64,000 nt of DNA from Chimonanthus salicifolius. Lineage: Eukaryota > Streptophyta > Magnoliopsida > Laurales > Calycanthaceae. The notes beneath the pieces are model-generated. The model was given only the letters and a program-made list of their open reading frames with translations. It was not told the origin of the DNA and searched no databases. Below, piece after piece: positions 11,330-24,700 of this stretch. Both the position numbers and the translations under genes were made by a program. The stretch is taken from contig CM023539.1 in assembly GCA_013350335.1 (NCBI GenBank), forward strand, positions 12,710,302 to 12,774,301, in the 5' to 3' direction. Each line of letters begins with the position of its first letter. The stretch's first letter is position 1.

Positions 11330-12790
11330 CCCGCACGAGTAGTTAAGTTGGTCTAAGTTTCTAGGAGTAGACTACAGGTCTTGGGTTTGACTCCTCTCGG
11401 CAACGTTATCAGAACCGAACCTTGAAGCGAACCATGTCAATGGAAGATTGGGTTAAATAAGGTTCAACCGTGGTCAAACCCGTGTCATGAATATTATATT
11501 ATAAATAATATTAAATTAATAACTAAAGTTTAATTAATGAATTGAAATAAAATTTTAAGTATAAAAAAGAGAAAGAAAAGTCTAAGATGATGGAGTAATC
11601 TCAAATATTAGATTTCCAAATAAGATTTTATTAATTTTGAATCTAAAATCTATTTTTCATATAAAAAAATCATAATTTCTACTTGTTTTCATGATAGATA
11701 ATGTATTGCATTGCATTTCTATCTATTACAAATCTTTTCTAAATTTATATTTATGAGTGGTTGAATCTTTTAAATTCATTTTAGCTTTCAAATTTATTCT
11801 AATTTAAAATATAATTTTTATATTTTATTTTTTAAAATAAAAGAAAAAATGCTACTTACAATACAAGATTGGCATTCTAAGTTTTTAACTCCAAAATAGA
11901 ACTTGTTATGATGATGATTTTTTTATTTGAGAAGAGAGGTTTTATTTTCCATTAATAATAATTAGATAAACAAAATTATTAAATAAAATTATGAGCTATA
12001 ATTAATTATGTTATATTGATATAATAAAAATAAAAAAGAGCTTTTAACAATGATGGGAATAGCAAAAATATTAGATAATAAATATAATATCAAATTATTA
12101 TAATAAGATAAATAAAATAGAATATTATAATTTTTCCTTTTAACATAAGTAAATTTTATATACATTTTAAAATAAAATGTTATTTTTTTTATTATTTTTA
12201 CTAAATTTCTTTTGCCAAAAGATTAGACTATTAAAGTAAACTCACATCTTTGGGGAAAGACTAAACTCTAAAAGGTGTTTTGAGAAAGCTAAAGGGGTGT
12301 TCATTGAAGAAACTCTAATATTCTTTTCTCATTTCTCTTTTTTATCCTCAAACCCTAGTCGCCGCACCTCTGTATTCATTCCCATGTTCTCTATTCGATG
12401 AAAAATAAAAAGAAAAGTTACGAAGGTGTAGTATTTTTCTTCTTTCATCTTCTCTGTATTTTTTTTCTTCCCATTCTCTCTCCACCTCTCGATTTCCTCT
12501 GTCCCCATTCTTTCCTATATTGACCGGGAACTCACGGCTCACGACTTTATTAGCTAAAACATGTTAACCCACGGCTTCTCTCGGTTTTTTGCGGTCCAAT
12601 TTCTCAGGTGGTTTTTTCTCAGAACTGAACCGTATATACGACAGTTGCGGTTGAACCTCCGGTTCAATTGCAACCCAGTTTGGTTCTGATAACACTACCT
12701 CTCGGGCTTACGTGATACATGAGGCTTATGGGTGGTTTTGTGTATCCATGTGATTAGTCTCTCCTGTTGGGAGAAAATCACATTCTCGAC
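11330..12790 (+). mobile_element. tRNA-derived SINE, split by two later insertions
   Basis: Pol III promoter boxes of tRNA type are spaced as in a tRNA: A box TAGTTAAGTTGG at 11340-11351 and B box GGGTTTGACTCC at 11383-11394. The body continues after the insertion at 11401-12697 with CTCGGGCTTACGTGATAC near 12702. The 5' head is separated from the boxes by the hAT element ending at 11329; its other half ends at 9646. The 3' end is not sharply defined. The 8-bp duplications of both later elements fall in SINE sequence, which proves that the SINE was there first. Confidence 0.65.
11401..12697. mobile_element. Mutator-like (or hAT-like) TIR element, about 1.3 kb
   Basis: The left end reads CAACGTTATCAGAACCGAACC and the reverse complement of the right end reads TAGTGTTATCAGAACCAAAC. 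The flanks CCTCTCGG at 11393-11400 and 12698-12705 are a perfect 8-bp duplication; the ninth base differs. The interior is AT-rich with no open frame of note. The subterminal GGGTTAAATAAGGTTCAACC and the following AATATTATATTATAAATAATATTAAATT-type stretch recur in the 374-bp element at 37074-37447, so the two are one family. Confidence 0.75.
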
Positions 12791-12854
12791 CACACACAAA
12801 CAACAATATCGGACAGAAAAGAAGAATCAATAAAGGGAAACAAACCACAACATA

Positions 12855-14313
12855 GGCTGCGTTTGTTCGAGGTGAATTGAGGGGGGAACACGGGTAACCC
12901 TCAGATTCCTCTGTTTGGTAGCGAGAGGGTAGAGGTAAAAAATCTGGATTTCACCTCCCCTTTGACAAATTTAAAAACCCTTTGACCTCTAGTAGTATTC
13001 ATAAAACCTTTGCCTCTCATTCCCTTCATATTCCTCTCAATCCCCTTCATAGCCGTGAATGGAACATAATGCAAATCAAATTTCAATCTAACATCTTTAT
13101 TTTTAAAATTTGTTAATTTATTATAAAAATAATTTGATTAAAATAAATGAAATATTTTCAACATTATACTTATAAAATAAAAATTTTATTTGAATTTTAT
13201 CTATTTGATTTAAGTAATTAAAATATGTTGGTCAATTTTTTTTTATTTGAGTTAAAATAAGATGATGCTTTATAAAACACTCTCCTTATTCTTTTATCAC
13301 TATGTGATGATGTTTTAAAATTAATTTTTTATGATAAATGTATTTTAAAGGTGGATATTTTCTTTTATAAATGTCTCTTTTTTTAAACATATCAATATAA
13401 TATTTATAGGCCCAATTATGCACTTAATTACAGTGATTCTATTGTGATCCAATTTAAAGCGATCTAAATTAGTTGACTTGAATTGAAAATGAGTTAGAAT
13501 TTTAAAAATAGATTCAAGTTTATAGTCCAACAGGGACATTTGAAATATTTTCACTTGAAAATTCCAGCAAGTTGAACGGGGAGTCTATCTCATTCCCGAC
13601 TGTAGGGTTCTTAATATTAATTTTATCTTATTTATTATTTATTAACTTGGATTTTTTATAAACTATTATAACAACGTATTATATTATGTATTTCACATCA
13701 CGGATGAACAAATTATGAATTTTATGAAGATATGTCTTTGCATGTTTATTTTTATTTTTTGAAAAAAACCGCGGGATACCCAACGTAAAACCCCCACAAG
13801 TGAGCACACTACCCCTAGGGCACACCATGGTTAGGCCATGGGGGCTCGAAACTGTAACCTCTCGCTTACTGAGGCAGAAGGCAACCAGTTGAGCTACACC
13901 CATGTGGGTTATTAGGATAAAAAAAATTATATGTAAAAAATATGTTTTCTGCATCTCACTTTTTACCGTTAAAACTCAAGTGTTTATTTTAAATTATAAT
14001 TATGAGAAAGAATCTGTAGAAAATTATATAATATTATTATAAGATATATTGTTAATTTTTATGGAAATTTCTGTGGAAAAATCTAGGGATTTTTTTTATA
14101 TTATATGGATTTATTAAAAATTATAGATTCTCATAAAATTGTTAATATGTCAGGTTTTCCCTGCTTATACTTACCAAACAATATTTTTTACCCTTAGAGT
14201 AAGTGTTAAATTTTCCATTGCAATTACCAAACAAGATAAGGGTAACACTTGCAAAGGGTATTCATAATTGATTACCCACCCTTGCAAAATTTACCACTCA
14301 TCCAAACGCAACC
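12855..14313. mobile_element. PIF/Harbinger-like TIR element, about 1.46 kb
   Basis: The left end reads GGCTGCGTTTGTTCGAGG and the reverse complement of the right end reads GGTTGCGTTTGGATGAGTGG, continuing with GGTAAATTTTGCAAGGGTGG. The 3-bp flank ATA is present on both sides (12852-12854 and 14314-14316), in keeping with the 3-bp target duplications of the PIF/Harbinger group, although TTA/TAA is the usual form. No transposase is visible. A tRNA-derived SINE sits inside at 13757-13910. Confidence 0.65.
13757..13910 (-). mobile_element. tRNA-derived SINE
   Basis: On the minus strand, starting with CACATGGGTGTAGCTCAACT, there is an A box TAGCTCAACTGG (13885-13896) and, about 32 bases on, a B box AGTTTCGAGCC (13843-13853). 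This is tRNA-like spacing and sequence. The body then runs through CATGGCCTAACCATGG to GGGTATCCCGCGG followed by a T-run, the ending style of plant SINEs that lack a long poly(A). The flanks do not give an obvious target duplication. Confidence 0.65.
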
Positions 14314-14640
14314 ATAGAGATCTACGTAGTTCCCTTTCGGTACGTCCACAGGATTCAACCGATCCACTATGCTCAAAGACAAAACAAAAAAGAGAAGGCT
14401 CTCATTACTGATGATCTACTCTCTCACAAAACGACCATATATACTATCCTAATTAGGGACTACATAAGATGTCATGTGAATTTACAAAATTATCCTCCAA
14501 TAAAAAAAATTGGCTCGGGGGCACTGCCCTCCTTTAATCGCCCCCGAGCTCAGCACAGAGCTCAGCCTGTGACGGTGCGAATCAGACCAACAATACTTCT
14601 CAAATGATCAGGCTCCACAGATCCTAACATCACCTCTAAT
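14314..14640. mobile_element. LTR-like fragment with GC-rich hairpin block
   Basis: Contains ATCTACGTAGTTCCCTTTCG, resembling the conserved ACGTGGTTCGG block of many plant Copia LTRs, then GGCTCGGGGGCACTGCC and CGCCCCCGAGCTCAGC. The same GCTCGGGGGC...GAGCTC block recurs at 54835-54925 inside another element. The upstream half of this fragment lies before 12855 (12770-12854), separated by the Harbinger-like insertion. Ends are not determined. Confidence 0.4.
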
Positions 14641-14659
14641 ATGGGGTGAAGCAGGGGTC

Positions 14660-14800
14660 CAAATATCAGTCGATACGTATCGTACGACCGATATGATTCG
14701 TATTGGCCGATATTCGACTGATATGTCGATATCTCGGCTGTATCATATCTGCCGATATGACAATATCGGCCAATATCTTCCATTTTTGTTAAAAAAAAAA
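14660..14800. repeat. palindrome-rich CGATAT block
   Basis: Dense short inverted motifs such as CGATACGTATCG, GATATTCGACTGATATG and CGGCCGATATT. This recalls the subterminal structure of the TIR element at 2340-3072 and may be one end of such an element, but I cannot place its partner end. Confidence 0.45.
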
Positions 14801-17800
14801 AAAGGAGAGAGAAAAAAAAATCGGCCGATCCTGAATTTTGTACAACTGGGGAGAAGATACCCATATTATAGAAAAAAATAGTTTAAAAGAAGATTTTCTT
14901 GAGAACATGAATCAAATTTGAAGACAAAAGAATCAATCAAAAAAGTTGTCAAGAAGACTTTTAGATATTAGAGACGTATTTAGTAATATAAACATTGTTA
15001 ACATTTCATCATAGGCCCATGCACCATGAAATCTTTACAAGAAATCCTATGGGAATTAGCGTGATCAACAATCCAAGCATCAGTCTTTTGCCAAGATCTA
15101 CATGACACTCACGAAAACTTGCTCTTATCCACAAATTCAGTCGAGACTCCAAAGCACTCAATCTTCTAGAAGGCTTTCAAGATATTTTTGTTAAATTGTA
15201 TTAGGAATTGGATTTTATTGTAAAATCTTATTCAAATGTAATGAGAATAGGAAAAATAGGTCAAAATCCATGAAGAACTTTACAGATAACTTTAGCGAAA
15301 AACATCTAAATTGTTGAAAGAAATGCCAAAAAAAAAAATATCAACAGAAAATATTGAGGAAGATCATTAATTTAGAATTGGGACATCAAAGATCAAAACA
15401 ATTAAATGACAAGCAGAAGCTCCAACTTTGATCAACTCAGGATAAACTAAGGGGATACAAAATCCCTTGGTCCAACACAATAAAAGAACTTACCATTTTT
15501 ATGTCAAAATAATAAACAATTTATTGTTTTGATCAACAATAAACTATTTACAGTTTTAATTTGATTAATCCAGCAAAGCATATTTTGACACCATTCTTTT
15601 GAGTTGACATGTCTCATCACAATAGAAAATTATTCATCAGTTTAACAAAAATCTAATTACAAAATCTACAACTAGTTTCTAATTCCATGACAACTCATCC
15701 TTTATTAACCCATTTGGGAAGCTTTCTCACTGATGAAGGCTAAAGGTTGTACCTACAAGAAATATCGCACCCTTCCTTGGATCCCAACTTAAGATAGATT
15801 TTAGATTTGAATCCTCAAATTCGAATCAAGGACTTCAATGATAAAAATCCTAATTCAGCTTTCAATTTCCCTTAAGAAAAAGAAAAGTGATTCTAATTGC
15901 ACCATAATAATTTGCTTTCATAAATCCATCAATGAAATTAGGTGTTTAAAGAAATTAATATGAACGTGGAATTGTAATTCTGAATGCATAATTATAATGT
16001 AATTAATTGACTCCTCAAAATTAATTGGTGGAGAATTAATCAGATGAAGATTTTCCATTAATAGTTTAAAATGAATTTGTGAATTGTGGGTGTTGTTGGG
16101 ATTTCAGTGAGTCTCCTAAGAGGCAATCTAAAGAAGCTGATCATTCTCCACCACTGCTGGTGAAAGATGTTTTTTATAAGACTAAAGTATCAAAGCATTC
16201 CATTTAAATTTTTGAAGCACCTCAACTGATTAATCTTGGAGGTATGTGTAAACCTTTGAATCCGCACACGTCGGGTATAAAATTAAAGAAAGTGACCCTT
16301 TTTTTTATTGAAGGGAGTTTGATCTCGAGACCTCCTATAAACAAGAATAGAAATTGACCATCAAAACTAACCCCTCAAGATTAACCGGTGAAAGATGTTT
16401 ATCACACATTATACAATTCTCCCTATAAATCATCGTGGTATGGAAAGATTAGTGACATCGTGAATAAGAATTTTATCCACAACTCAAAATAAAGATATGT
16501 GACCCATTTAAATTTTTTACAACGATTTTCAATTCACGTTTTCTCTATCCACCTTTTTCCTTCTAAAAAACGTTGGCATTGATTTTTGGGTGAGAATTCT
16601 GCTAATTGTGCAATCAATAGTGGGACTAAAGTGATAATCATCTAAACTTTATAATTGTGTTATATTTATTTTTATGATAAAAAATTATCTCCTCAAAATA
16701 GATAACCAATGTTGATTGATATACGTAGTTGTTTTTTTGAAAATTGACCAATTCATGATTGTTTTCAATGAATTTCGTTTATTTTCTTAGAGCACTTGAA
16801 ATATTTTAAAATAGCATAGATCATCTGTTTTCTTAAATGATCCTCATTTGTTCACCTTAAACCTTGACTTTGAGTTTCAAAGTCAAGCTATTGGTTAAAT
16901 ATGTGTATCTTTGATATTTGATTTAAAAATAAATAAGATGGGTTAAATACATTATTAATCTATACATTTAATAGAATTCTCACAGTCATTCAACGCTCAT
17001 GTTTTTCTAGAATGTAAAAACAAAAACATAAGTGGATAGGAAATGTGAATAATAAGTTGAAAAAAAAAAAAATTAAACAGACTAGTTGCTCAAATTTTAA
17101 GTGAAATAATATATTTTTGTTAAGAAATGTAGAAAGTGGCATGGATAATAGGGAGGTAAAACTTGACCCTATTTGATTATTTTAGGCTTATAATTTTAGA
17201 TCTTTAAAATTTAATTGTTATAAGGACTGATCTTTTTTTACTATCTTACAAGCTATTATTATTGGATGAATGCATTTCCCTTGAATTATTTTATCTACAA
17301 GAGTACAAAGACCTTTATCTTTCTCAACTAGCCATGTGGGTCTCAACTGTGATAAATGTAGAATATTTTGAGGGTCCATTTTGATAAGAAAAAGTATAAG
17401 GGCTTCTAGTCTTCTACTACCTCCATAATAATAAAAATATGATGGTTTTCTACTACAGAGATAGTAAAAATTACATTTTTTTAGGAAAACAAACCTAACC
17501 CCAGGAGTGTCAACAAAATTCCCCCCCTTCATACTCACAAAAAAAAAAAAATTCATGATACAACATATGTTTGTAACATATTTCAATTTTTTAAATTTAA
17601 AGAAAAATAATATAAAAGAAACTCAATACATCTACCTTTTCTCAACACGTTTCCATAATCATATACTTTCTTTTTCAGCATTCATATGAGTGTTCTATAT
17701 TGCAATTCTAATATTTTAAAATTAAAAATGTTGATAAAAAGGGTTTTTTTTTTTTTTATTTTTAACAAACCTTTTGCGCACCCACTCTTTCCTTTCACCC

Positions 17801-18000
17801 ATAATCATTCATGAATTTTCACAATCCAATCTCATACCATTTCAAATTATACGTTAATAAATTCATTATTTTTCATATTTGATTTTTAGGGCATTAAGAA
17901 TCATAATCATTATGCTGAAATCATATTGATCTGTGTTGTAACCTTGATACATGCATGGACCTTTCTATTTAAATAAAAAACCTTTAGAATAAGCATTTTA
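14801..18000. other. AT-rich intergenic, no gene seen
   Basis: Stops are frequent in all frames. The frame at 17218-17586 is interrupted by low-complexity runs and has no recognisable motif. I see no element ends. Confidence 0.5.
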
Positions 18001-18770
18001 GAGTTCTCCTACCGTCTTAATGAGAAGGCCATATACTATGTTGAAAAAAAGTAATTTCATCATTTAACTCGTTTTTATATCGAATAACAAAGGCTTTGAT
18101 AATAATAATGGTAAATGTCTTCTTTTATGATGAAAGCCTCACTTCTCACATGGTAGAAACAATCTTTTCACGTCACTTTCGTAGCATCTTCGTAAGTGAA
18201 TATAATTCTTTCTGTTTTTTTTTCCTATAATAATAATATTTGAGTCCCATGAAATACCTTCCTAGATAGGATCCTTTCACTTAAAAAATTCCATCAAAAT
18301 CTATGAAATGTAAGATATTTTTAATGATTGCCAAATAGTAACATATTTGGATAGCTTAGCTTCATGGGTTGGTACAATTCCCATTTGAAGTTTGTTGGTC
18401 TCTATTTCATTTGCTCACGTGGTCTAAATCTATGTATGAAGATAAATAGAACTCTTAATGCTAACCAAGTAGGAATATAAGACTTCCAAATACCCCATCT
18501 TAATGAGAAGGCCATATACTATTTTGGAAAAAGTATTTCATTCACCTCATTTCTAGATCGAATAACAAAGGCTTTCATAATAATAATGCTAAATGTCTTT
18601 GACTTAAAAAATTCCATCAAAATCTATGAAAATGTAGGATATTTTTAATAATTGCCAAATAGTAACATATTTGAATAGCTTAGCTTCATGGGTAGGTACA
18701 ATTCCTCTTTGAACATAAATAGAACTCTTAATGCTAAGAAAGTAGGAATAGAAGACTCCGCATTGAGAAA
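18001..18770. repeat. local direct duplication, non-coding
   Basis: Two tandem, diverged copies of one segment. Anchors present in both are TTAATGAGAAGGCCATATAC (18017, 18500), CGAATAACAAAGGCTTT (18082, 18555), ATTCCATCAAAATCTATGAA (18288, 18610), GCCAAATAGTAACATATTTG (18330, 18652) and AATAGAACTCTTAATGCTAA (18446, 18718). The second copy is shorter because of internal deletions. Confidence 0.8.
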
Positions 18771-20849
18771 CCAAGAAGTACCCCTCTTAATTAGGCCTAC
18801 TCATGGACTTAAAAATTGGCATGATTGAACTCATCATAAACATTCATGTATGAACATATTGATGGAGGGGTCAAGGATTGAGTTTTTTTGTAAAGTCTAT
18901 TTAATAAGTAGGCATGCTCAATAGGACTCTCTCTAAATTTTCCATACGTTAATCTAAAAAAAAAAAAAAAAAACCCTCTCAAATTCTTCTCATTTAAGCA
19001 TTTATATATTTATTTAGTTTATATAATATGAATATAATTACACGTGAAGAATTTGGTAAAATGGCACATAGTCTTTCTCATTACAATTAGTTTATATAGA
19101 AAATACAGACTTCTTGACGAAGAAAAAATAAATTAAGAGTCAAATTACAATCCCGTTATTTAGAAAACTAACAATAATGTAAAACACAATTATAGAAAGT
19201 CAAACATGTCTATTAATAACACATATTAAATTTTATAAGGTCTAATAATTTTTTGTCCATCTATTCTTACAAATAAGGTCCAATAGGTGAGCTCAAGCTT
19301 TAGTTGGAAAAGTTCAATCAGTTGTTGACAGGTTTTGACTTTTTCTATTACAAATGAGATTGATACATCATATCCACTTATTTAATCTCTATGTGAATAC
19401 CCAATTTTATTTTGATTCGCATTTAAATTTAGTTAAAACTAATGAAATCTAAATTAGGAGAAAATTTTGTTTAATCTTTAATTTGTAAGCCCCAGTTAAA
19501 CTTCAATTATAAGGTTAAGTGCAAAATATAAAAAATGCTTAGATAAGTGTAACATTTTACATGATTCTATTTAATATTTAAAAGTATCACTTTTCTTTTA
19601 TATTTAAATTCATGTTGATTTGTTGCAGTTTCACTCACAAATTAAATAATATAAGAAATATTTTAATTTTAGAAATTAAAAGTTAAAAATGCTTTTCTAA
19701 ACTTTATTTTTTTACCATCTGAAACTCTCCATGAGTATCTACTCATGAATTTAATATTTTCGTATAAAGTGGAGTAAACTTTTTAACATTAATTATTACA
19801 TCACCGGAGATATAAAAACCAGCTCTTAAAGTTAAAATTAACTATTTCAAATTATAAAAAATAAAAAATTGCCAACCCACCTAGAATCAACCAAGCAGAT
19901 TATATTTCTTAACTTAGAAGCAAAGCAAAGCTTCTGCAAAAGCTGCAAAACTACACTTAATTACTTATAAGTAACCAACAAAATTAAAAGAAAAACAAAA
20001 ACAAAAAGAGAAGCAACCTTTATGTTGCGATATGAGGTGCAAATTATAATTAGGATTAAAAATTTTAGTGGATACTCTTAGCAGAATACTAATATATCTT
20101 TTTATACTAATAAATTCGTATGCCAATTTATAATAATTTAGGTATTCCAGGTTATTTAAGATATCAATTATACAACTCATAACATCAGCAAAAAGTATTA
20201 AAAATATAATTTGAGGATAAATTTAGTACTTTTATTTTTAAATATGAGTTCATATTTATAAAAAAATAAAGTATAAAATTTAACTAAAATTTTAAATTTC
20301 AACCAAAATTTATGACTAAAAATATTATTTGATGAAGGCTAAGATCAATTTTAACACCTATTTAGATATTCAGCACAAAATGAAGCTGAAATCTACAAAT
20401 CAGGTTCAAGTTGCAAGAAATTTGAGAGAACCCGAACTTAAAGATCTTCCAAAATCTAGTGGCATTCCTTGGATCTTCTTTCGAATCTAATCACCAATTA
20501 ATAATTCAACTCAATTATTTTGACAAACAAAACCTCAATTGGATAAAGCAATACCCTAATTTCTCAACGGAAAAATAGGGTAGGGTTAAAAACTCTCAAG
20601 AAAGAAAATCAATTCACTAACAGAATTTAATTCTAAGATTTGGTTGAATCAAATTCAAGGAGCAATAGCTGAATTCACCACTAAGGGATCGAATTCTACT
20701 AAAAAAGCTTAAATTTTGCCAAAGCAAAATCAAATTAGAAGACAACTAGAACTTAAGAACTCTCATAGAGAACTAGACACCTTCCTCAAAGAAATTGAGA
20801 AGAAACTCAACTTGAGATGATATTTATGAATGCACAAGCACCTCTATTA
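18771..20849. other. AT-rich intergenic, no gene seen
   Basis: No coding signal and no element ends. The block at 20390-20820, with several GAATTCAA- and TCAACTC-type motifs, is non-coding as far as I can tell. Confidence 0.5.
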
Positions 20850-21539
20850 TAGTGTGTCATGCCCCGAAATCCAGGACACATGACTAAAATATTTTTTTAT
20901 TCCTCCTCTACACACTTAACTTATACTCGAGTGGGATTTGGGGTCCAAGGGATAAAGCCTATCGGTCTAGGGCCCTACGAAGGTCTAATGACCCTATTAG
21001 AAATTCAATAGATTCTCCCCTATAAACAGGATGTTATGACGAAGTTTCCAACCTGTAATTCACAATTTTATCATTCATTTACATTCTACCACTCTAAATC
21101 CAACTCATTATTCTCAAACCCATACCAAGTTCATTGTAGTTGAGTTCATACAATCCCAAAGAAGTATAAAGAGGGTTTAATTACACATAGTTCCAATTAA
21201 GACTCCATAACATAAGTCCTATCTAAAGTTGAATAGATATAGATCAAAACACCACACATGAAACCCGGTTTTGTACATCATTACCCCAAAATACAAACGT
21301 ATGAACATTTTTAGCATGACAAGCTTCAAGGGTTCGCTACATGTTATAAGCCTTCAAAAGTGTCCTTAATCTCGTCCATGGTGTTTCCTGCATCTATGAA
21401 GATTTAGTATACAACACAATGAGAATATGCAAAACTCATGCACACCACATGTCTACGTCACAAAGCATACATTTAACACAATCATCAGCAATGTCATCAA
21501 ATCACGTCCCACATTATACGTTAAGGAATGTATACTCAA

Positions 21540-21701
21540 ATGACCCCAAAACATTTCACACTTATGAATGCCTACCTAAGTTATTCCAACTCGTTTCATG
21601 TCTAAAGATGTTGACCCAAGCTATCCTGACTCATTTCACACATGAGGATATCTACCCCCGCTATCCTGACTCATTTCACATCTAGGGATGCCTACCCAAG
21701 C
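21540..21701. repeat. minisatellite in the outer LTR, unit about 53 bp
   Basis: Three diverged units carry the core TATCCTGACTCATTTCACA followed by GGATG or GGATATCTACC. The array is cut at its right end by the inserted LTR at 21702. Confidence 0.7.
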
Positions 21702-24700
21702 TGTGATGACCCGGCGTGGAATAGCGGGTCAATTGAATCAGGTAAAACTAAAATAGCAAATGGGTCTCTTGATTGTGTTGTGTGAAATTATGTGTTATTT
21801 TTTCTTTTATTTTTATTGTTTAAAATAAAATAAATAAACATACAAAAACCTAGAATTTAATTAATTTAGGTTTCCCAACACACATTTTCCTTCAATTAAA
21901 ATTTTCAAATTTGTCCCCTTCAAGTTGAAATTAAGTGATTGGAAAATAAATTATCAACTTAGACTTTTAAATTCCCCTAAGTTAGAATTTTAATTAGAAT
22001 TATTCTCTTAAGAATTTAAAATCAATGAATGAGTTCCAACTTTAATTAACTAAATTTAATAAATGTTTGACAAATTAATCAAAGGGAAACCCGACCCTAA
22101 AACCCGAGTTTTCTAAGCCGTGTGGGCCATTCGAAACCCACACCCTTTCCTTTCCTCATTTTTTCCCTTAACCCTCGATAGAAACCATAGTATCTATCAG
22201 GTTTTTCCCCGAATGGGATTCTTTCCCTTCCTTCCCTACCCCAAATCCCTAAATTTCGATTCCTTTCCCTTCTTTACCTCTCCAAAACGGAAACAAATCC
22301 TAGCTCTACACGGTGCACCTTCCGTTTTTAACTCTTCAAATCCGAATTTCTCTCGGAATATCCAGCCGACCATGGATTCTATAAATCCATTACGATGGCA
22401 GCTATATTCCTTCTCCTACCTTCGTTCTTTTTCAAGCGGCAACACAGACTTTGAGCAACAGCAGCCCTAAGGCATCTTCTCACTTCCCATCTCTTCTCTT
22501 TCTGCCGTCTTCCTCGGCGAACAGGTCTTCCAATCTGGTTCTTCTTGCTGATTTTCTGTTTCCAGGTTGGTACCTTTAACTCATGATTATTTTAGGGTAG
22601 TGGGTTTATGTAAATATTGAGAATCCAAACTTGTAATCTTCTAAAATTTACAAAAGAATACAATTTTGGGTTGCATCTTCTTTTATATACTGCATTACAA
22701 AATGACATGAAGCAATGATTTCATTTAAAAAGGGCACACACAGCCATACAATAAGAACCGATAATTCGAGATGATGATATTTACATTGATGAATGGGAGA
22801 GACAAATGGTGGTGAATTTTATTTTGGACTTCCCAAGCTTAACCTTGCAACCTTGTATATATATACCTTCATATTACGGGCTGTTGAAATCAGGGAGTGT
22901 AAACTTATTAGGATTTGTTGCTGGAAAGGTTATGCCAAGAAGAAACCAAGTCCCAAGCTTTGACAGTGGGGACTGATTTTCAGTCCCAAAATAGCATGAT
23001 TTGAATCTATATGAATACTTACTCTTTAGTATGATTAGTGCTAAATCTACTTCTATTATTCCTTTCTACTATTATTTTTAAGAATATATATATATATTGG
23101 GTTATGATTTAAAATCTTGTGCTACATATATTTACTTCACAAGTACCTAAACTTGTTCTAAAAAAGGGACATAAGCTACAATGTGAAGATATTATTTTCA
23201 TATCATTATCAGTGAGCTATTATATTGCTATCAAACCTTCTCATATTTGGCCTTTCTATTAAGTCAAATTATTTAATATTTTGGATCTGTAACTACAGTT
23301 AATTTATTTATTATATTTTGAGTAAAACTATTAGTAACTCAAAGAACAGTTATTCACTTAAGGTGAAACGCTTTCCATTGTCTAAGTTGGAGTAGGACAT
23401 GGACCCAAGTTTTATCCTTAACCTTGGACTTTAGAATAGTCGTGGATCAAAGTTGGGCAGCAACGTACCTTATATGTATTTAATGTAAATTGCGAGAGAG
23501 ACTTAATAATCACCATATTAATGATGATTGGAAAACTCAAAATGATCTATTTGCAGCACTTAAAGTGGAATTTGATTGCTGTCTTTATGCAACCTATCTA
23601 CTGCTTGAATTCTAGAAGACTGCAAAAATCTCAACTTTGAGGTAGGGAGTATGAAACTTGATTTTTGGCGTCTTTCCTTTTGATATAAATCAAGTCATGC
23701 TATGGGTTTTATGTAGAAGATTTAATTATAATTATGATTTGAATATTATTATTCTTTATTTTAATTCATATGCATTTTCAATTATAATTAATATTCGTAC
23801 GATTTTGATTATATGTTGGTTTATGTGAATTCTTGATATATGTGGTATGATTCGATGATTGGGATATTATGGTAATGATGCAAGCATGGCCAATGACTCA
23901 TACCGGTTCTGGATTTTAAAATAAATTTTATACGCCCCGACGAACCTGGCTGGACTCGTCAAATTGATTGAGATCCCATCACATGTGAATTATTAAATAT
24001 GCTAAGTATGAGTTTGATTATGATAGGTGTATGAGTGAGATTTATGGATATGTTGATAAATGTAAGTTGGGTGGGTATGAGTAATTGTGATATGGTCGAA
24101 TGATGACCTTATGATTTGTGTGATGTGTTAGCCATCTGTGGAGGATATATCTGATTACTAAGATGTCGATTGATGTGTTCGTTGGATTTGGATTCCACGT
24201 GTTGGATTGCAGTGCATGGGCCTTATGTGTGAGTGCGATGGGCCACACACTGTATTCACGGTGATGTATGTTTATGGGTGGCATTATGTATCAGATTATT
24301 GATTGTAATAAGTGGCTTGTCACGAAAGATCCCATGTGTGAGATTTGATTAAGAGCGTGATACTAATTTGTTTTCTTGATGGGGAGGTGTAAGGCCAAAA
24401 GACCCAACAATCCTTGTGGGCGGGTGATGTGTGGGCAGGTGATGGATGAGCATAGGCTACCACACTGGCAGGCTACCTCATTGATAGGCTGCCGGTGAGG
24501 GGTGAGGTTTTCACTAATCCCATATCGAGAGCAGATGAGTGAACGCGTTGTCTATAAAATGGATTGAGAGCATCACTGTACGAGGTGAATTGAGTCCTTG
24601 TGGAGTTTGATAGTGTGATAAGTTACATTCTTTAGTTGGTTAAGTTGATGATCGAGTGCTTAAAACTATGAGGTATTGATGGATATGATGTTATGAGTAT

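Noticed and set aside
22120..22470. 116-codon open frame
   Set aside because: It lies in the C/T-rich leader part of solo LTR inner 1. It has no motif, and a similar frame in inner LTR 2 is not conserved in sequence.
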